The notes beneath the pieces were generated by a model, which was not told where the DNA came from, did not search any database, and saw only the letters and a list, made by a program, of their open reading frames with translations. Of a stretch of DNA of 60,261 bases, positions 1 through 9,682 are shown piece after piece; position 1 is the first letter of the stretch, and the number at the start of each line of letters is the position of its first letter. The stretch covers positions 1 to 60,261 of the forward strand of contig CAJXYT010000004.1 in assembly GCA_913063505.1 (NCBI GenBank), in the 5' to 3' direction. This DNA is from an uncultured Gammaproteobacteria bacterium. Lineage in GTDB: Bacteria > Pseudomonadota > Gammaproteobacteria > Steroidobacterales > Woeseiaceae. The translations under genes were made by a program, and so were the position numbers.

Positions 1-222
1 TTGCCATCGGGTACATTCGACATTCAAGATAACGTGTTGTTGTCGAAAATTGTGACTAGCGCATTCATGAAGCGTCGGAAAACCATACGCAACTCCCTTA
101 AAGATATCGCTGAGGTCGCTGATCTTGAAGCCGTTGATATCGATTCCGGACTGCGACCCGAGCAAATCAGCATTTTGAAATACGTCGAACTCAGTAACCA
201 TCTCGCCGGTCGCTTAAGTTAG
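1..222 (+). CDS. rsmA: 16S rRNA dimethyladenosine transferase RsmA (KsgA), C-terminal fragment
   Basis: This is the last 73 codons of an open frame that runs off the left edge. RsmA dimethylates two adjacent adenines in the 3' hairpin of 16S rRNA during small-subunit maturation. The visible part is the C-terminal helical domain. It carries the family-typical FMKRRKTIRNSLK stretch (about residues 23-35 of the fragment) and a RPEQISILKYVELS helix near the end. The TTG at base 1 is only the first in-frame codon and is not a credible start. The SAM-binding domain lies outside the window. apaG follows 9 bases downstream, matching the common rsmA-apaG-apaH order, which supports the call. Confidence 0.9.
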   Translation: MPSGTFDIQDNVLLSKIVTSAFMKRRKTIRNSLKDIAEVADLEAVDIDSGLRPEQISILKYVELSNHLAGRLS

Positions 223-231
223 AATATCGCG

Positions 232-612
232 ATGCAAGAAACTCAATGTGATATCAGAATTCAGGTAGCGACCAGCTATATCGATGATCAATCCGAGCCG
301 AACGCCGATCGCTATGTATTCGCGTACACCATCACGATATCGAACAGTGGCGATGTGGCAGCACAGTTGATTAGTCGTCATTGGATCATCACCGATGCCA
401 ACGGCAAGGTACAAGAGGTTAGCGGCGACGGCGTCGTCGGCGAACAACCACACCTCAGCCCCGGTGAAGAATTTCGCTACTCCAGTGGCGCAGTGCTGGA
501 GACGCCAGTCGGTGCTATGCAGGGCATGTATCGTATGGAAGCGGACGGTGGAGTTGCATTTGACGCGCCTATCGCGCCGTTTACGCTTGCCGTACCCGGA
601 CTGCTGAACTAG
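232..612 (+). CDS. apaG: ApaG domain protein
   Basis: This 126-residue protein is a full-length single-domain ApaG with a fibronectin-III-like beta sandwich. Family marks are ADRYVFAYTITISNSG, the RHWIITDANG strand-turn, the VVGEQPHLSPGEEFRYSSG loop and the GxMxGxYxM segment near residue 100. ApaG has been linked to Co2+/Mg2+ resistance in enterics, but its biochemical role is not settled. It sits between rsmA and apaH with 9- and 10-base gaps, so the three are almost certainly co-transcribed. The length and N terminus match the family, so the ATG at 232 is accepted. Confidence 0.95.
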   Translation: MQETQCDIRIQVATSYIDDQSEPNADRYVFAYTITISNSGDVAAQLISRHWIITDANGKVQEVSGDGVVGEQPHLSPGEEFRYSSGAVLETPVGAMQGMYRMEADGGVAFDAPIAPFTLAVPGLLN

Positions 613-622
613 GTCAAGCCAC

Positions 623-1474
623 ATGGCCGTATACGCGATCGGCGACATTCAGGGATGCTATGACCCGCTTCGACGGCTCCTTGATACATTGGAATTCGAT
701 CCGTCCCGCGACACACTTTGGTTTGTCGGTGACCTCGTAAATCGAGGCCCTAAGTCCCTAGAAACATTACGCTATATAAAGGACCTGGGCGAGTCCGCGA
801 TTACCATACTGGGCAACCATGACCTGCACTTATTGGCACTTGAGGCTGATGCTGTTGAGGGTGGTAAGTATTCTGAATCCCTCCAAAAACTACTCAACGC
901 ACCTGATGCCGGTGAGCTTTGCGAGTGGCTAAGACACCGCCCATTGGCACACTATGACGAAGACCTGGATACGATGATGGTTCATGCTGGAACTCATCCA
1001 ACGTGGTCCGTAAGAAAGACAATGGCGTGCGCTGCTGAAGTTGAAGACGAACTTCGGGCTGGTGATTTTCGAATATTGCTGGAGAAAATGTACGGCAACA
1101 CACCGACTAGCTGGTCCGGAAAATTGCGTGGTTACAAACGGCTGCGATTCATAATCAATTGCCTGACTCGTATGCGTATGATCACAACGAACGACCGATT
1201 GAATTTCTCACATAACGGAGCACCGTGGCACGCACGAAAAAATCTGCTGCCCTGGTACATGGCCGAAGGCCGGGCTACCGCCGAAACACGAGTAGTCTTC
1301 GGGCACTGGTCGCAGCTCGGCTTAGTCGTGACGCCGGACCTCATCAGCATTGACACTGGCTGCGTCTGGGGCCGACAACTCACCGCCGTCAAATTAGATC
1401 AGCGCATTCCACGAGTGATTCAAGTCGCCGGGCAATCTATCCGTTCGTACGTCCTGAACTCGAAGGAAAATTGA
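623..1474 (+). CDS. apaH: Bis(5'-nucleosyl)-tetraphosphatase, symmetrical (ApaH)
   Basis: This 283-residue calcineurin-like phosphoesterase hydrolyses Ap4A symmetrically to two ADP. ApaH enzymes also remove Np4 caps from RNA. Metal-site motifs appear in order: GDIQGC (about residues 7-12), GDLVNRGP (about 36-43), GNHD (about 64-67), and later a VHAGTHP histidine motif and the GHW motif. It is the last gene of the rsmA-apaG-apaH set. Its 3' end overlaps the convergent folA gene by 55 bp, so its last 18 codons are antisense to the folA C terminus. Both proteins have normal length, so the overlap looks real and not a start or stop artefact. Confidence 0.97.
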   Translation: MAVYAIGDIQGCYDPLRRLLDTLEFDPSRDTLWFVGDLVNRGPKSLETLRYIKDLGESAITILGNHDLHLLALEADAVEGGKYSESLQKLLNAPDAGELCEWLRHRPLAHYDEDLDTMMVHAGTHPTWSVRKTMACAAEVEDELRAGDFRILLEKMYGNTPTSWSGKLRGYKRLRFIINCLTRMRMITTNDRLNFSHNGAPWHARKNLLPWYMAEGRATAETRVVFGHWSQLGLVVTPDLISIDTGCVWGRQLTAVKLDQRIPRVIQVAGQSIRSYVLNSKEN

Positions 1475-1917
1475 TTCAACTCGGTCGCGGCGTGCTCTTC
1501 TAAATCAACAATTTTCCAGATATCTTCAGCGATGTCCGGAAAAAATGCATCGCCTTCTACGTCTATATGAACGCGGGTCAAATACAGCCGTCCAGCCTTC
1601 GGTAGAAACAGATCGTAAATCTGGCTACCACCGATAACCATGATTTCTTCAGCGTCGCCCGCGGCGGCGAGCGCTGCTGTCGGCGAAGCAACGACGTCGC
1701 ATCCATCGGCAGAGAGGTCTGACTGCCGAGTAACCACAATGTTCTGACGTCCCGGCAACGGTCGCCCAATAGACTCCCACGTCAAACGACCCATCACGAT
1801 GGGCTTGCCCATCGTTAGTGCTTTGAATCGTTTCAGGTCATCCGATATTTTCCAGGGTAACCCACCCTGCATGCCGATCACGTTGTTCGTCGACGCGGCG
1901 ACAATAATACTGATCAT
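1420..1917 (-). CDS. folA: Dihydrofolate reductase
   Basis: This 165-residue FolA reduces dihydrofolate to tetrahydrofolate with NADPH, regenerating the cofactor oxidised by ThyA. The N terminus MISIIVAAS, NxVIGMQGGLPW, the catalytic Asp27 in PWKISDDLKRF, and the NADPH-binding MGRLTWESIGRPLPGRQN motif are all visible. The C-terminal SFEFRTYER beta strand is followed by a short extra DCPAT tail, which lies inside the overlap with apaH. folA follows thyA by 11 bp and lgt-thyA-folA read as one operon, a functional pairing of dTMP synthesis with folate recycling. Confidence 0.97.
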   Translation of the reverse strand: MISIIVAASTNNVIGMQGGLPWKISDDLKRFKALTMGKPIVMGRLTWESIGRPLPGRQNIVVTRQSDLSADGCDVVASPTAALAAAGDAEEIMVIGGSQIYDLFLPKAGRLYLTRVHIDVEGDAFFPDIAEDIWKIVDLEEHAATELNQFSFEFRTYERIDCPAT

Positions 1918-1928
1918 GAACGTTCCTG

Positions 1929-2723
1929 CTAGACCGCGACCGCGGCTTTGATGTGTGGGTGGGACTCGTAATTTACGATTTCAAAGTCCTCGTACTGATA
2001 GTCGAAGATACTGTTCGGCCTGCGTTTGATCGCTAATTGCGGCAACGCTAACAACTCGCGACTGAGCTGTTCATCCGCCTGCTCCAGGTGATTGGAATAC
2101 AGATGACAGTCGCCGCCCGTCCAGACAAAGTCACCAACATCAAGATCCGCCTGTTGGGCGAGCATGTGTGTGAGCAGTGCATAGGACGCGATATTGAACG
2201 GTACGCCGAGAAAAATATCGCAGCTTCGTTGGTACAACTGGCAGGATAACTTGCCATCAGCAACGTAGAACTGAAACAAACAATGGCACGGTGGCAATGC
2301 CATGTTCTCAATTTCCCCAACGTTCCATGCGCTTAGCATGATGCGTCGGGAATGCGGTGATTCGCGGAGCTGCTGCATTATCTGCGATATCTGATCAATA
2401 GAACGTCCATCGGGTGTTGGCCAGTTGCGCCATTGCACGCCATAAACCGGTCCCAGATCGCCATTGTCATCCGCCCAATCGTCCCAGATCGAAACGCCAT
2501 TGTCCTTCAGGTATTTGATGTTGCTGTCACCCGTTAAGAACCACAGCAACTCATGGATAATCGAACGCAGGTGAAGTTTCTTGGTGGTAACAAGGGGAAA
2601 ACCCTCGCTAAGATCGAAGCGCATCTGGTGGCCAAATACGCTGACCGTACCGGTACCCGTGCGATCTTCCTTGACCGTGCCGTTGTCCCGCACATGACGC
2701 ATGAGATCAAGATATTGACGCAT
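1929..2723 (-). CDS. thyA: Thymidylate synthase ThyA
   Basis: This folate-dependent enzyme methylates dUMP to dTMP. The ORF track extends to 2771, but the ATG at 2723 gives [15 protein letters not shown] and a 264-residue protein, exactly the usual ThyA length. It also lies one base after the lgt stop codon. Visible motifs are [19 protein letters not shown], the catalytic Cys loop [12 protein letters not shown], the QRSCD phosphate-binding segment, and [13 protein letters not shown]. The one-base spacing from lgt implies translational coupling, and folA follows immediately. Confidence 0.97.
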   Translation of the reverse strand: MRQYLDLMRHVRDNGTVKEDRTGTGTVSVFGHQMRFDLSEGFPLVTTKKLHLRSIIHELLWFLTGDSNIKYLKDNGVSIWDDWADDNGDLGPVYGVQWRNWPTPDGRSIDQISQIMQQLRESPHSRRIMLSAWNVGEIENMALPPCHCLFQFYVADGKLSCQLYQRSCDIFLGVPFNIASYALLTHMLAQQADLDVGDFVWTGGDCHLYSNHLEQADEQLSRELLALPQLAIKRRPNSIFDYQYEDFEIVNYESHPHIKAAVAV

Positions 2724-2724
2724 C

Positions 2725-3507
2725 TTAGGCTTTCGCCTCCGCCGACCGATAAGCCATGACGACGAGCACAAGTCCGGCCAAAACCATTGGCACGCTCAGA
2801 ATTTGTCCCATCGTGACCCAACCTAAGGCCAGATAATCGAGATGGGCATCCGGAATGCGGTAAAACTCGACTGCAAAACGGAAAATACCGTAGAGCAGTA
2901 AGAACATTCCTGAAGCAGCTAGATATGGCCTCGGTTTGGACGAGTAGAGCCACAAGATAAAAAACAACAGGAAGCCCTCAAGAATGGCCTCATAGAGTTG
3001 CGATGCGTGCACGGATACGCCGTTTACGATGAATGACCAGGCAACATCTGTGGGCTTTCCCCAGAGCTCACCGTTGATGAAATTTCCTATGCGGCCGAAA
3101 CCGAGACCGAGCGGCACGATGGGTGCGACGAAATCTGTCATCCTCCAGATAGAGTGACCCAGCTTTCGGCCGTACAGCCACATGGCCGTCATAACTCCGG
3201 CGAGTCCACCGTGGAATGACATACCGCCTTGCGTAATCTTGAACAGGTACAACGGATCGCTGGTGAGTTGATCCCAGCCGTAGACAATTGCATAGCCAAC
3301 ACGGCCGCCGACAATTACGCCGAGCATGCCGTAGAAAAGAAGATCGTCAACCTGATCGGAGTTAACCGGAGAATCGGCGCGTTGGCAGCGACGCTTTGCC
3401 AGCCACCAAGCGAGCAGGAAAGCCATGACGTACATCAAGCCGTACCAGCGAACTTTGAGTGGTCCGAGCGCAAATATGATCGGATCGATCTCGGGATATG
3501 TCAGCAT
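2725..3507 (-). CDS. lgt: Phosphatidylglycerol-prolipoprotein diacylglyceryl transferase
   Basis: Lgt is a polytopic inner-membrane enzyme that transfers diacylglycerol from phosphatidylglycerol to the lipobox cysteine of prolipoproteins, the first step of lipoprotein maturation. The 260-residue protein shows several hydrophobic segments, SFHGGLAGV, and the Lgt signature [13 protein letters not shown] around residues 139-151. It is the first gene of lgt-thyA-folA, a pairing (lgt-thyA) also common in enterics. The last step of the same pathway, Lnt, is encoded at the other end of the window. Confidence 0.97.
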   Translation of the reverse strand: MLTYPEIDPIIFALGPLKVRWYGLMYVMAFLLAWWLAKRRCQRADSPVNSDQVDDLLFYGMLGVIVGGRVGYAIVYGWDQLTSDPLYLFKITQGGMSFHGGLAGVMTAMWLYGRKLGHSIWRMTDFVAPIVPLGLGFGRIGNFINGELWGKPTDVAWSFIVNGVSVHASQLYEAILEGFLLFFILWLYSSKPRPYLAASGMFLLLYGIFRFAVEFYRIPDAHLDYLALGWVTMGQILSVPMVLAGLVLVVMAYRSAEAKA

Positions 3508-3595
3508 GAAATCCTGTCAGTCATCGAGTTAAGATACGTATCATAGTCAGTTTCCAGACCGCGTCATAGTGGCTGCCACCACAGGAACCGAATAA

Positions 3596-5632
3596 ATGCC
3601 AAATCACCTCGCTGATGAGTCCAGTCCGTACCTGCAGCAGCACGCTGAAAATCCTGTGGACTGGTTTCCATGGGGAAACGAGGCCTTTGAGGAGGCCCGG
3701 AAAACAGGAAAGCCGATATTACTGTCGGTGGGCTATTCTGCATGCCACTGGTGTCATGTCATGGCGCATGAGTCTTTTGAGGATGATTCGATAGCAGCGG
3801 TGATGAATCGCTTGTTCGTCAACGTGAAAGTCGATCGCGAGGAGCGACCCGACGTCGATAAAATCTATCAAACTGCTCATCAGCTGCTAACCCAACGTGG
3901 TGGTGGCTGGCCCCTGACCATGTTCCTCGACGGAGAAAACCAGCGGCCGTTTTTTGGCGGCACCTACTTCCCGAATGAAGCTCGTCATGGCATGCCCGCG
4001 TTTGCGGACTTACTGGAAAAAGTCGCGATGTACTTTGAGGAACAGCGAGACGAGGTACGTGCGCAGAGCGAACAGTTGCTGGGTGTATTCAAGAAAATCG
4101 AACCAAGCCGCAGTGACGAAGACGTTATTCTCGACGCCACACCACTGCAAAGAGCTCGAGATACTTTCGCGCAAAACTTCGATCGGGACTTTGGCGGCTT
4201 TGGCCCAGCACCCAAGTTCCCCCACGCAACGACGATAGACAGGCTTCTGCGCCAATGGCGCACCACCGCCAACGATGCTGAACCGGATCTTGACGCGCTG
4301 CTGATGTCAACATTGACACTGACTCGCATGGCCGACGGCGGCATTTTTGATCATGTCGGTGGTGGCTTTTGTCGTTACTCGGTCGATAAGTATTGGCAGA
4401 TTCCGCATTTCGAGAAAATGTTGTACGACAACGGCCCGTTGCTGGCCCTATACGCGCAAGCGGCGATCGCGACCGGCGAGTCATCGTTCTTCGACACAGC
4501 AAATGCGACAGCTGACTGGATGCTCGCTGATATGCAGGCGGACAATGGCGGATTCTTCTCGTCACGTGATGCGGACTCGGAAGGTGAAGAAGGCGTGTAC
4601 TACTTATGGACGCCCGAACAGGCTCAAAAACTGCTGGGTGACGACTACACCGTATTTGCCAATCGCTTTGGTCTCGATATGGATACGAATTTTGAAGGGC
4701 AATGGCACCTCACTGTGCGTGCGCCAATCGCCAATGACGATGACTTTGCTGCGATCGAACGCTCGAAGAAGATTTTGCTGACTGAACGTGAGACTCGCAT
4801 CGCACCCGGGCGTGACGAGAAACAACTGACATCATGGAACGCGCTGGCTATCCGCGGTCTGGCGATTTCGGGTCGCGCGCTGAACAGACCAGAGCTCACT
4901 TTAGCAGCTGTAAGAGCTGTTGATTTTATCCGAGAAAACCTGATAAAGAACGATCGATTGCTGGCCAGCTACAAGGATGCGCAAGTTCGTTTTCCGGCTT
5001 ACCTCGATGACCATGCATTCCTGCTCGATGCAATTTTGGAGTTACTACAGTCAAACTGGAGCACAAAGCATCTGTCGTTCGCTATGCAGCTGGCCGATCT
5101 CATACTCGAACACTTCGAGGATCTCGAGCGCGGTGCTTTCTACTTCACCGCGAACGATCATGAAACGCTAATTCATCGGCCCAAATCAATAGCGGATGAA
5201 GCTGTGCCATCCGGCAACGGAATCGCTGCATTCGCATTGCAACGGCTAGGCTTTCTGCTCGGCGAAACGCGTTACCTGGATGCCGCCGAACGGACACTTA
5301 AGGGTGCATGGCAGGGTATCGAAGAATATCCGCACGGACATGTCAGCTTGATAACTGCGCTGGAGGAATACCTGCATCACCCAGAGATTATCGTAATTCG
5401 CGGTGAGTCTGAGGAAATTGAGCGCTGGCGCGACTCAGCAGCCAAGTTATACGCGCCACAACGGATGATTTTCGCGATCGATGCGAACGAGGAAAACCTA
5501 CCGGGTGCATTAGCCGATAAAGTGGCGCGTGAAGGTGAATCGGTTGCTTACAGGTGTGTTGGCACCCACTGCGAACTACCCATAACCACATGGGAAGCAC
5601 TCGCCGCAGAACTCAGTGAGGCTACTGACTGA
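3596..5632 (+). CDS. DUF255 thioredoxin-fold protein (YyaL/SPATA20 family)
   Basis: This 678-residue protein matches the conserved YyaL/SPATA20 family. It has an N-terminal thioredoxin-like domain (about 1-165) followed by a long alpha/alpha-toroid domain resembling N-acylglucosamine 2-epimerase or six-hairpin glycosidases. The N terminus [17 protein letters not shown] and the CHWCHVM redox-like motif near residue 50 are diagnostic. [12 protein letters not shown] and [11 protein letters not shown] follow. The [10 protein letters not shown] and [16 protein letters not shown] blocks belong to the toroid. No signal peptide is seen, so it should be cytoplasmic. Its biochemical function is not established. 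It stands alone, upstream-divergent from lgt and convergent with the next gene. Confidence 0.93.
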   Translation: MPNHLADESSPYLQQHAENPVDWFPWGNEAFEEARKTGKPILLSVGYSACHWCHVMAHESFEDDSIAAVMNRLFVNVKVDREERPDVDKIYQTAHQLLTQRGGGWPLTMFLDGENQRPFFGGTYFPNEARHGMPAFADLLEKVAMYFEEQRDEVRAQSEQLLGVFKKIEPSRSDEDVILDATPLQRARDTFAQNFDRDFGGFGPAPKFPHATTIDRLLRQWRTTANDAEPDLDALLMSTLTLTRMADGGIFDHVGGGFCRYSVDKYWQIPHFEKMLYDNGPLLALYAQAAIATGESSFFDTANATADWMLADMQADNGGFFSSRDADSEGEEGVYYLWTPEQAQKLLGDDYTVFANRFGLDMDTNFEGQWHLTVRAPIANDDDFAAIERSKKILLTERETRIAPGRDEKQLTSWNALAIRGLAISGRALNRPELTLAAVRAVDFIRENLIKNDRLLASYKDAQVRFPAYLDDHAFLLDAILELLQSNWSTKHLSFAMQLADLILEHFEDLERGAFYFTANDHETLIHRPKSIADEAVPSGNGIAAFALQRLGFLLGETRYLDAAERTLKGAWQGIEEYPHGHVSLITALEEYLHHPEIIVIRGESEEIERWRDSAAKLYAPQRMIFAIDANEENLPGALADKVAREGESVAYRCVGTHCELPITTWEALAAELSEATD

Positions 5633-5658
5633 CCCGGCGCACTATGAGATGAGAGCCC

Positions 5659-6093
5659 TCACCCCAACTCGTCTTCAAGCGTGTAGCGCTCGCTGCGCCG
5701 CTGCATAGCCGCACCTAGCTCCGGCATCACCCACAGCTCAATCGGTTTTTTCCCTCGTATCTGAAAATTCTGTCTGCCTCGTTTTTCCTGTCTATAACGC
5801 ACGCAGTCCCAGGGCACCTGAATGCAGGCTGGCACTTTCTGCGGACCGGGGCCACCATAGAGTATCCAAAACCCATCGTCATCCAATACAATATCGACTT
5901 GCGAATAATTGAACGACCCGACCTCAATGCTCTCGCCTTTGAAGGCGGCAGATATTGGCCGTTTATCGGTTTCGTAAAGCTTGGCTAGCTCTCGCCAAAC
6001 ACCAACATATTTAGCCGGCTGATACATAACAGCTGCGATAGCAACAATCGCAAGAATGGCGATGACGCCGATAGGTGAGGCAAGAAAGTTCAT
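5659..6093 (-). CDS. Small membrane-anchored protein of unknown function
   Basis: I do not recognise this 144-residue protein. It begins with an N-terminal transmembrane helix (about residues 5-23, IGVIAILAIVAIAAVMY) and then a soluble domain with alternating polar and hydrophobic strands. The soluble part includes DDDGFWILYGGPGPQKVPACIQVPWD and a basic RQEKRGRQNFQIRGKKPIELWV segment, and it looks like a small beta-rich domain facing either side of the membrane. It converges with the DUF255 gene 26 bases away and has its own upstream AT-rich region. Codon use looks normal, so it is probably a real gene, but no function can be assigned. Confidence 0.65.
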   Translation of the reverse strand: MNFLASPIGVIAILAIVAIAAVMYQPAKYVGVWRELAKLYETDKRPISAAFKGESIEVGSFNYSQVDIVLDDDGFWILYGGPGPQKVPACIQVPWDCVRYRQEKRGRQNFQIRGKKPIELWVMPELGAAMQRRSERYTLEDELG

Positions 6094-6221
6094 GTCGGTA
6101 TTTTAGAAAAATAAAAAATAGGCCTAATGACCTCTTTCTATCATTATTTTACTCTTAGTATTTCGTCTGGACAATCTAGATGATCCTCAGTCAGATTTTA
6201 ATTTAACTGCAGTGTGATCCA

Positions 6222-6554
6222 TCAATCATCGTCAAGACAACGTCTTGTAAATTCGTCCTGCATAGCGATAATTTTACCTTTACTTTGAGCTATTTCATCT
6301 TCCTGATTATCTGTCAAAGCGTCAATCCTAGGTATGATGAGTAAGCTCAATGCAAGGACCCAATTTCTAGATGCGCGCTGCTCGCCTGACAATCTCTCCA
6401 GGTTACTCATTTCTTGCGTAAGAAGCATTTCTACATTTCTACAAGCCATAGTTGTATAGGGAATTCTTGATACAGATGCCGGCTGAATACTAGATGGAGC
6501 TGCAGCACATCCCACTAACGTAGCTAGCGTAATTACTATTATTCCCTTTTTCAT
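6222..6554 (-). CDS. Putative small lipoprotein
   Basis: The ORF track starts at 6614, but the ATG at 6554 is better. It gives MKKGIIVITLATLVGC, a standard type II signal peptide with lipobox LVGC (Cys16), and an AGAGAG ribosome-binding site sits about 8 bases upstream. The 110-residue product continues with a helical region containing a hydrophobic patch (NWVLALSLLIIPRI) and ends in RRCLDDD. The gene and its flanks are clearly more AT-rich than neighbouring genes, which hints at an accessory origin. The family is not recognised, but small lipoproteins with a conserved cysteine pair of this kind are common in gammaproteobacteria. Confidence 0.65.
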   Translation of the reverse strand: MKKGIIVITLATLVGCAAAPSSIQPASVSRIPYTTMACRNVEMLLTQEMSNLERLSGEQRASRNWVLALSLLIIPRIDALTDNQEDEIAQSKGKIIAMQDEFTRRCLDDD

Positions 6555-6739
6555 AATGACTCTCTCTAAATTAATCTGCGACATAGGAATACGCCTAAAT
6601 CTTTGATATTGCAAAGATTTAGAATGATTGAAGTTTAATTTAGTTAATCAGACACAAATGGACGAAAAGGAGATTTGGTGCATGTGTGGCCATTGAGGTG
6701 ATAACTGATTGATTAAAGAAAGTATTACTCTATGCGGCC

Positions 6740-9538
6740 TTAAGAGCCAAAAGCAGTGCGTCTCCAACCATCATCACTACGACGAATCTCGTAAGCCGGC
6801 CAGTATTGGTTGTCGAGCTTCAAGGTGATGACTTCTGCCGTACCATTCCAGGTAACGGTTTTCAGTCGAACTGATTCTCGATGCTCGGTATTTTTCACGG
6901 CATTGATAAACGCCTGCAAGTTTGGTGTTGCAACCTCATTCACTTCAACAACTCGGCGTCCAGCCCAAAGACCGTAACGTGTCGCTGGAGACCCATAGCT
7001 AAAATAGGCAACATAAACGCCGTCAGTCGCGATACCGCGTTGAGCCGCCATGGCCCGATGCGGGTCTTGCAACAACGCGCCCGCCCAAGAAACAGCCCTA
7101 TCTATACCGCGGCCGCTCAATTTAGCTGTTTCAACTGATAATTCGCGGACCCCATCATTCCGCCATACGGTTACCAGCACTTCCGGTTTTTGCACGGCGT
7201 TTTCCAGCGCTCGATAAGACGTCACAACGTCGCCATCGATCGCTAAAACGATGTCACCATTCTTGAGTAATCTCGCAGCAGCAGTATCTGCAACCAGTCG
7301 CGTAATGCTCAGAGCGCGGCGGCGCACCGGATTGTTTTTCTCCAGTCGAGCGATCCACTCTTCGTCAACGCCCATCTTGCGCGCCGCAAACAACGGCGCA
7401 TAGACGAACTCGGCTTCCAATGAATAGAACGGTCGGCCATTACGAACTATGTCCAGAAACTGTGAAATCACCTCGCTACCGATACCTCGATTAAATTGCG
7501 TTGCTTCGCCGCCCGACTGCAGTACAAAGCTCGACCAACTCGCCGACACACGGCCTTTGTTATCAACCAATACACCATCGAAGTCCGTCGGCGCTGTAAC
7601 GAGGTCGATTCCCTCAATATTCGAATCACGGAAACGCAATGTTTTCGATAACGGCAGTACCAATGGATCTACTGATGAAACTTTACTTTCCTGATGCACG
7701 AGCTGATGATCAGGCTTGATGCCTACGACCAGAACATCGTCACCTGGCGTAAGAGGTGTCGTATTGAATTCGGCACTTTCGATGGGTGTATCACCGATGC
7801 TCTTTGGGTCGTAAGAAACGATTGCGAAGTTATGCAATGGATGTAGCTGCACGATCTTCGCGTCAACCTCAAGAGAGCCGGCAAATGTAATCTTCACATC
7901 ACCGATGGCTATTGGAACTGTGTTGCGGTCGACTACAACGTAGCCACGCTCTTTGTCGACGATCAATCCTGTGCCGTAGTAGTGCCGTTCCGAGACACCC
8001 GATAGCGTATACGGAAGATCGAACGTTATAACGACCAATGACGGTGCAATCTTTTGTAGGCGCGGATCGTCATAGTCGTTCAGTTTTGTGCTTCCGACTT
8101 CGACGGGCGGCGACTCCGGACCAGCCGCAAGCGTGCGACATGGCCATGCGCCTGTATCATCATCCCGAATGCATCGCTTTACGGGGAACCAAACACGATC
8201 CATTTCCAGAAGGCGTACTACGGAGTTCTGTGGATTCTCCATGTTGACATAACGAACCGTGGCACGTTCGCCGTCGGCAAGTTCATTCAGTGCCGCCTCA
8301 AAATCATCCAGATTTTCCATCGGCTCGCCGTCCATCTCGACAATAACGGCTCCACGAGGAATTGCTGCCTTCGACAGTAGATAACCAGGATTGGCTACAT
8401 AAACGCCACTCGCCTGTCGGTTGTAGTATCGAGCTTGTTGATAGGACAAGGTATTGACAATGCCGTCACCGAACTCCAGATATTCATCCGGCGTTATCGC
8501 ATGTAAGTCGTCGACCGTAATCATTTGTACGATATGCCTGCCACCGCGTTCAATCTCGATCTCGATCTCTTCACCGACTTTACTGTCGAGCACGGCACCG
8601 AGCGGCACGAATTCAGTAATCATGTGACCATTTATACGGATCAGAATATCACCAGGTGCTATCTTGCCGGCCGCCGATGAATTCGGAATAACCTGGTCAA
8701 CCGCTAACATACTGGTTTGCTCTTCGCCCTTCAGTCGGGCAAGACGTTCGGATTCTGGTGTTAGACCCAAACGCCGCAGCTCATCAAACGGTTTACTTTG
8801 AAAGGTCGTTTGCAGCGTGCCTCGAGTCACTTCGCGGCCAGATCGTATCTCCTGCAAGGCTCGGTCAATACGATCCAGTGGCAGGAAAAAGCTGCTTGCG
8901 GCGGAGCGGGCTGCGCCAGCGTTTAGTGCAACCACCTCACCATCAATATTGACAACAGGCGAGCCGGAAGAGCCGCCCGAGGTGCCGGATGCAGCCTGAT
9001 AATAGAAGGTATTAAAATCGTTGTATTTACCACGACCGTACAACGGTGCTTGTCGATCAAGCCTCGCAATCGTACCCGCCAAGATCGAAAGTTGCTCACC
9101 AGCATCGTTACCGATAACGCGAATTTCCTTGCCGATACCTGCGCCGCCGGGCACCAGCGGCAATTCGGCGGGCTTAATGTATTGCAGCTCGGCGGGATCA
9201 TAACGATAGAACCCAAAATCGTGGACTGGGTCCCTATAGATCGGTGTCAGTCGCACTTCTTCGTTATTCTTGAAGACTGCCTCAGCAGTGACTGGCCCGG
9301 GCGTCACAACATGGCGATTTGTGAGGATAATACCGCGCTCGGCGTCGACGACGAAACCAGTCGCCTGGGACGAAGCGTTCCACTCGGTATCGAAAGCGCG
9401 AGTGCTATCAACACGAATCGACACCACGCCTGAGGATATGCGCTCAAGCGTTTCTGTCCAGACAGTATCTTCTGCGGCCGTAACCGTCATACTTGAAAGC
9501 AGCGACGAAGCTGCGATCAGAATCCTGACCTTTGTCAT
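6740..9538 (-). CDS. Periplasmic HtrA/Nma111-like serine protease with tandem protease and PDZ units
   Basis: This 932-residue protein has a signal peptide (MTKVRILIAASSLLSSMTVTAAEDT). The first trypsin-like domain has the full triad: His76 in LTNRHVV, Asp107 in VHDFGFYRYD, and a serine in GTSGGSSGSPVV (about residue 191). Two PDZ-like segments follow at about 265-350 and 375-455. A second protease-like domain (about 490-700) has lost the triad: the His position reads DRNTV, the Asp position reads LHNFAIVSYD, and no GSSGSP block is seen. Two more PDZ-like segments end the protein. This two-protease, four-PDZ plan with a degenerate second half matches fungal Nma111/Ynm3 and related bacterial proteins rather than DegP (one protease plus two PDZ). 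It stands alone. Substrates are unknown. Confidence 0.88.
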   Translation of the reverse strand: MTKVRILIAASSLLSSMTVTAAEDTVWTETLERISSGVVSIRVDSTRAFDTEWNASSQATGFVVDAERGIILTNRHVVTPGPVTAEAVFKNNEEVRLTPIYRDPVHDFGFYRYDPAELQYIKPAELPLVPGGAGIGKEIRVIGNDAGEQLSILAGTIARLDRQAPLYGRGKYNDFNTFYYQAASGTSGGSSGSPVVNIDGEVVALNAGAARSAASSFFLPLDRIDRALQEIRSGREVTRGTLQTTFQSKPFDELRRLGLTPESERLARLKGEEQTSMLAVDQVIPNSSAAGKIAPGDILIRINGHMITEFVPLGAVLDSKVGEEIEIEIERGGRHIVQMITVDDLHAITPDEYLEFGDGIVNTLSYQQARYYNRQASGVYVANPGYLLSKAAIPRGAVIVEMDGEPMENLDDFEAALNELADGERATVRYVNMENPQNSVVRLLEMDRVWFPVKRCIRDDDTGAWPCRTLAAGPESPPVEVGSTKLNDYDDPRLQKIAPSLVVITFDLPYTLSGVSERHYYGTGLIVDKERGYVVVDRNTVPIAIGDVKITFAGSLEVDAKIVQLHPLHNFAIVSYDPKSIGDTPIESAEFNTTPLTPGDDVLVVGIKPDHQLVHQESKVSSVDPLVLPLSKTLRFRDSNIEGIDLVTAPTDFDGVLVDNKGRVSASWSSFVLQSGGEATQFNRGIGSEVISQFLDIVRNGRPFYSLEAEFVYAPLFAARKMGVDEEWIARLEKNNPVRRRALSITRLVADTAAARLLKNGDIVLAIDGDVVTSYRALENAVQKPEVLVTVWRNDGVRELSVETAKLSGRGIDRAVSWAGALLQDPHRAMAAQRGIATDGVYVAYFSYGSPATRYGLWAGRRVVEVNEVATPNLQAFINAVKNTEHRESVRLKTVTWNGTAEVITLKLDNQYWPAYEIRRSDDGWRRTAFGS

Positions 9539-9682
9539 AGTTTTCCTGAATTAGTTACTAGGCCAATTATGCGGCCATATGCACGCCCCTACTACTCCCG
9601 ACTAATTGGGGCGCAGCGGTTCCCTATTTCAACAAAATCAGACCGCCAACGCGACTACCAAGATCACGCTTCCTGAGCGCGC

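Noticed and set aside
1-222. TTG at base 1 as the start of a 73-residue protein
   Set aside because: The sequence is the C-terminal domain of RsmA truncated by the contig edge.
4125-4565. Minus-strand 146-residue ORF inside the DUF255 gene
   Set aside because: It is an arginine-rich shadow frame of a well-supported gene.
8923-9216. Minus-strand 97-residue ORF inside the protease gene
   Set aside because: It is an alternative frame over the first catalytic domain, with no RBS or family features.
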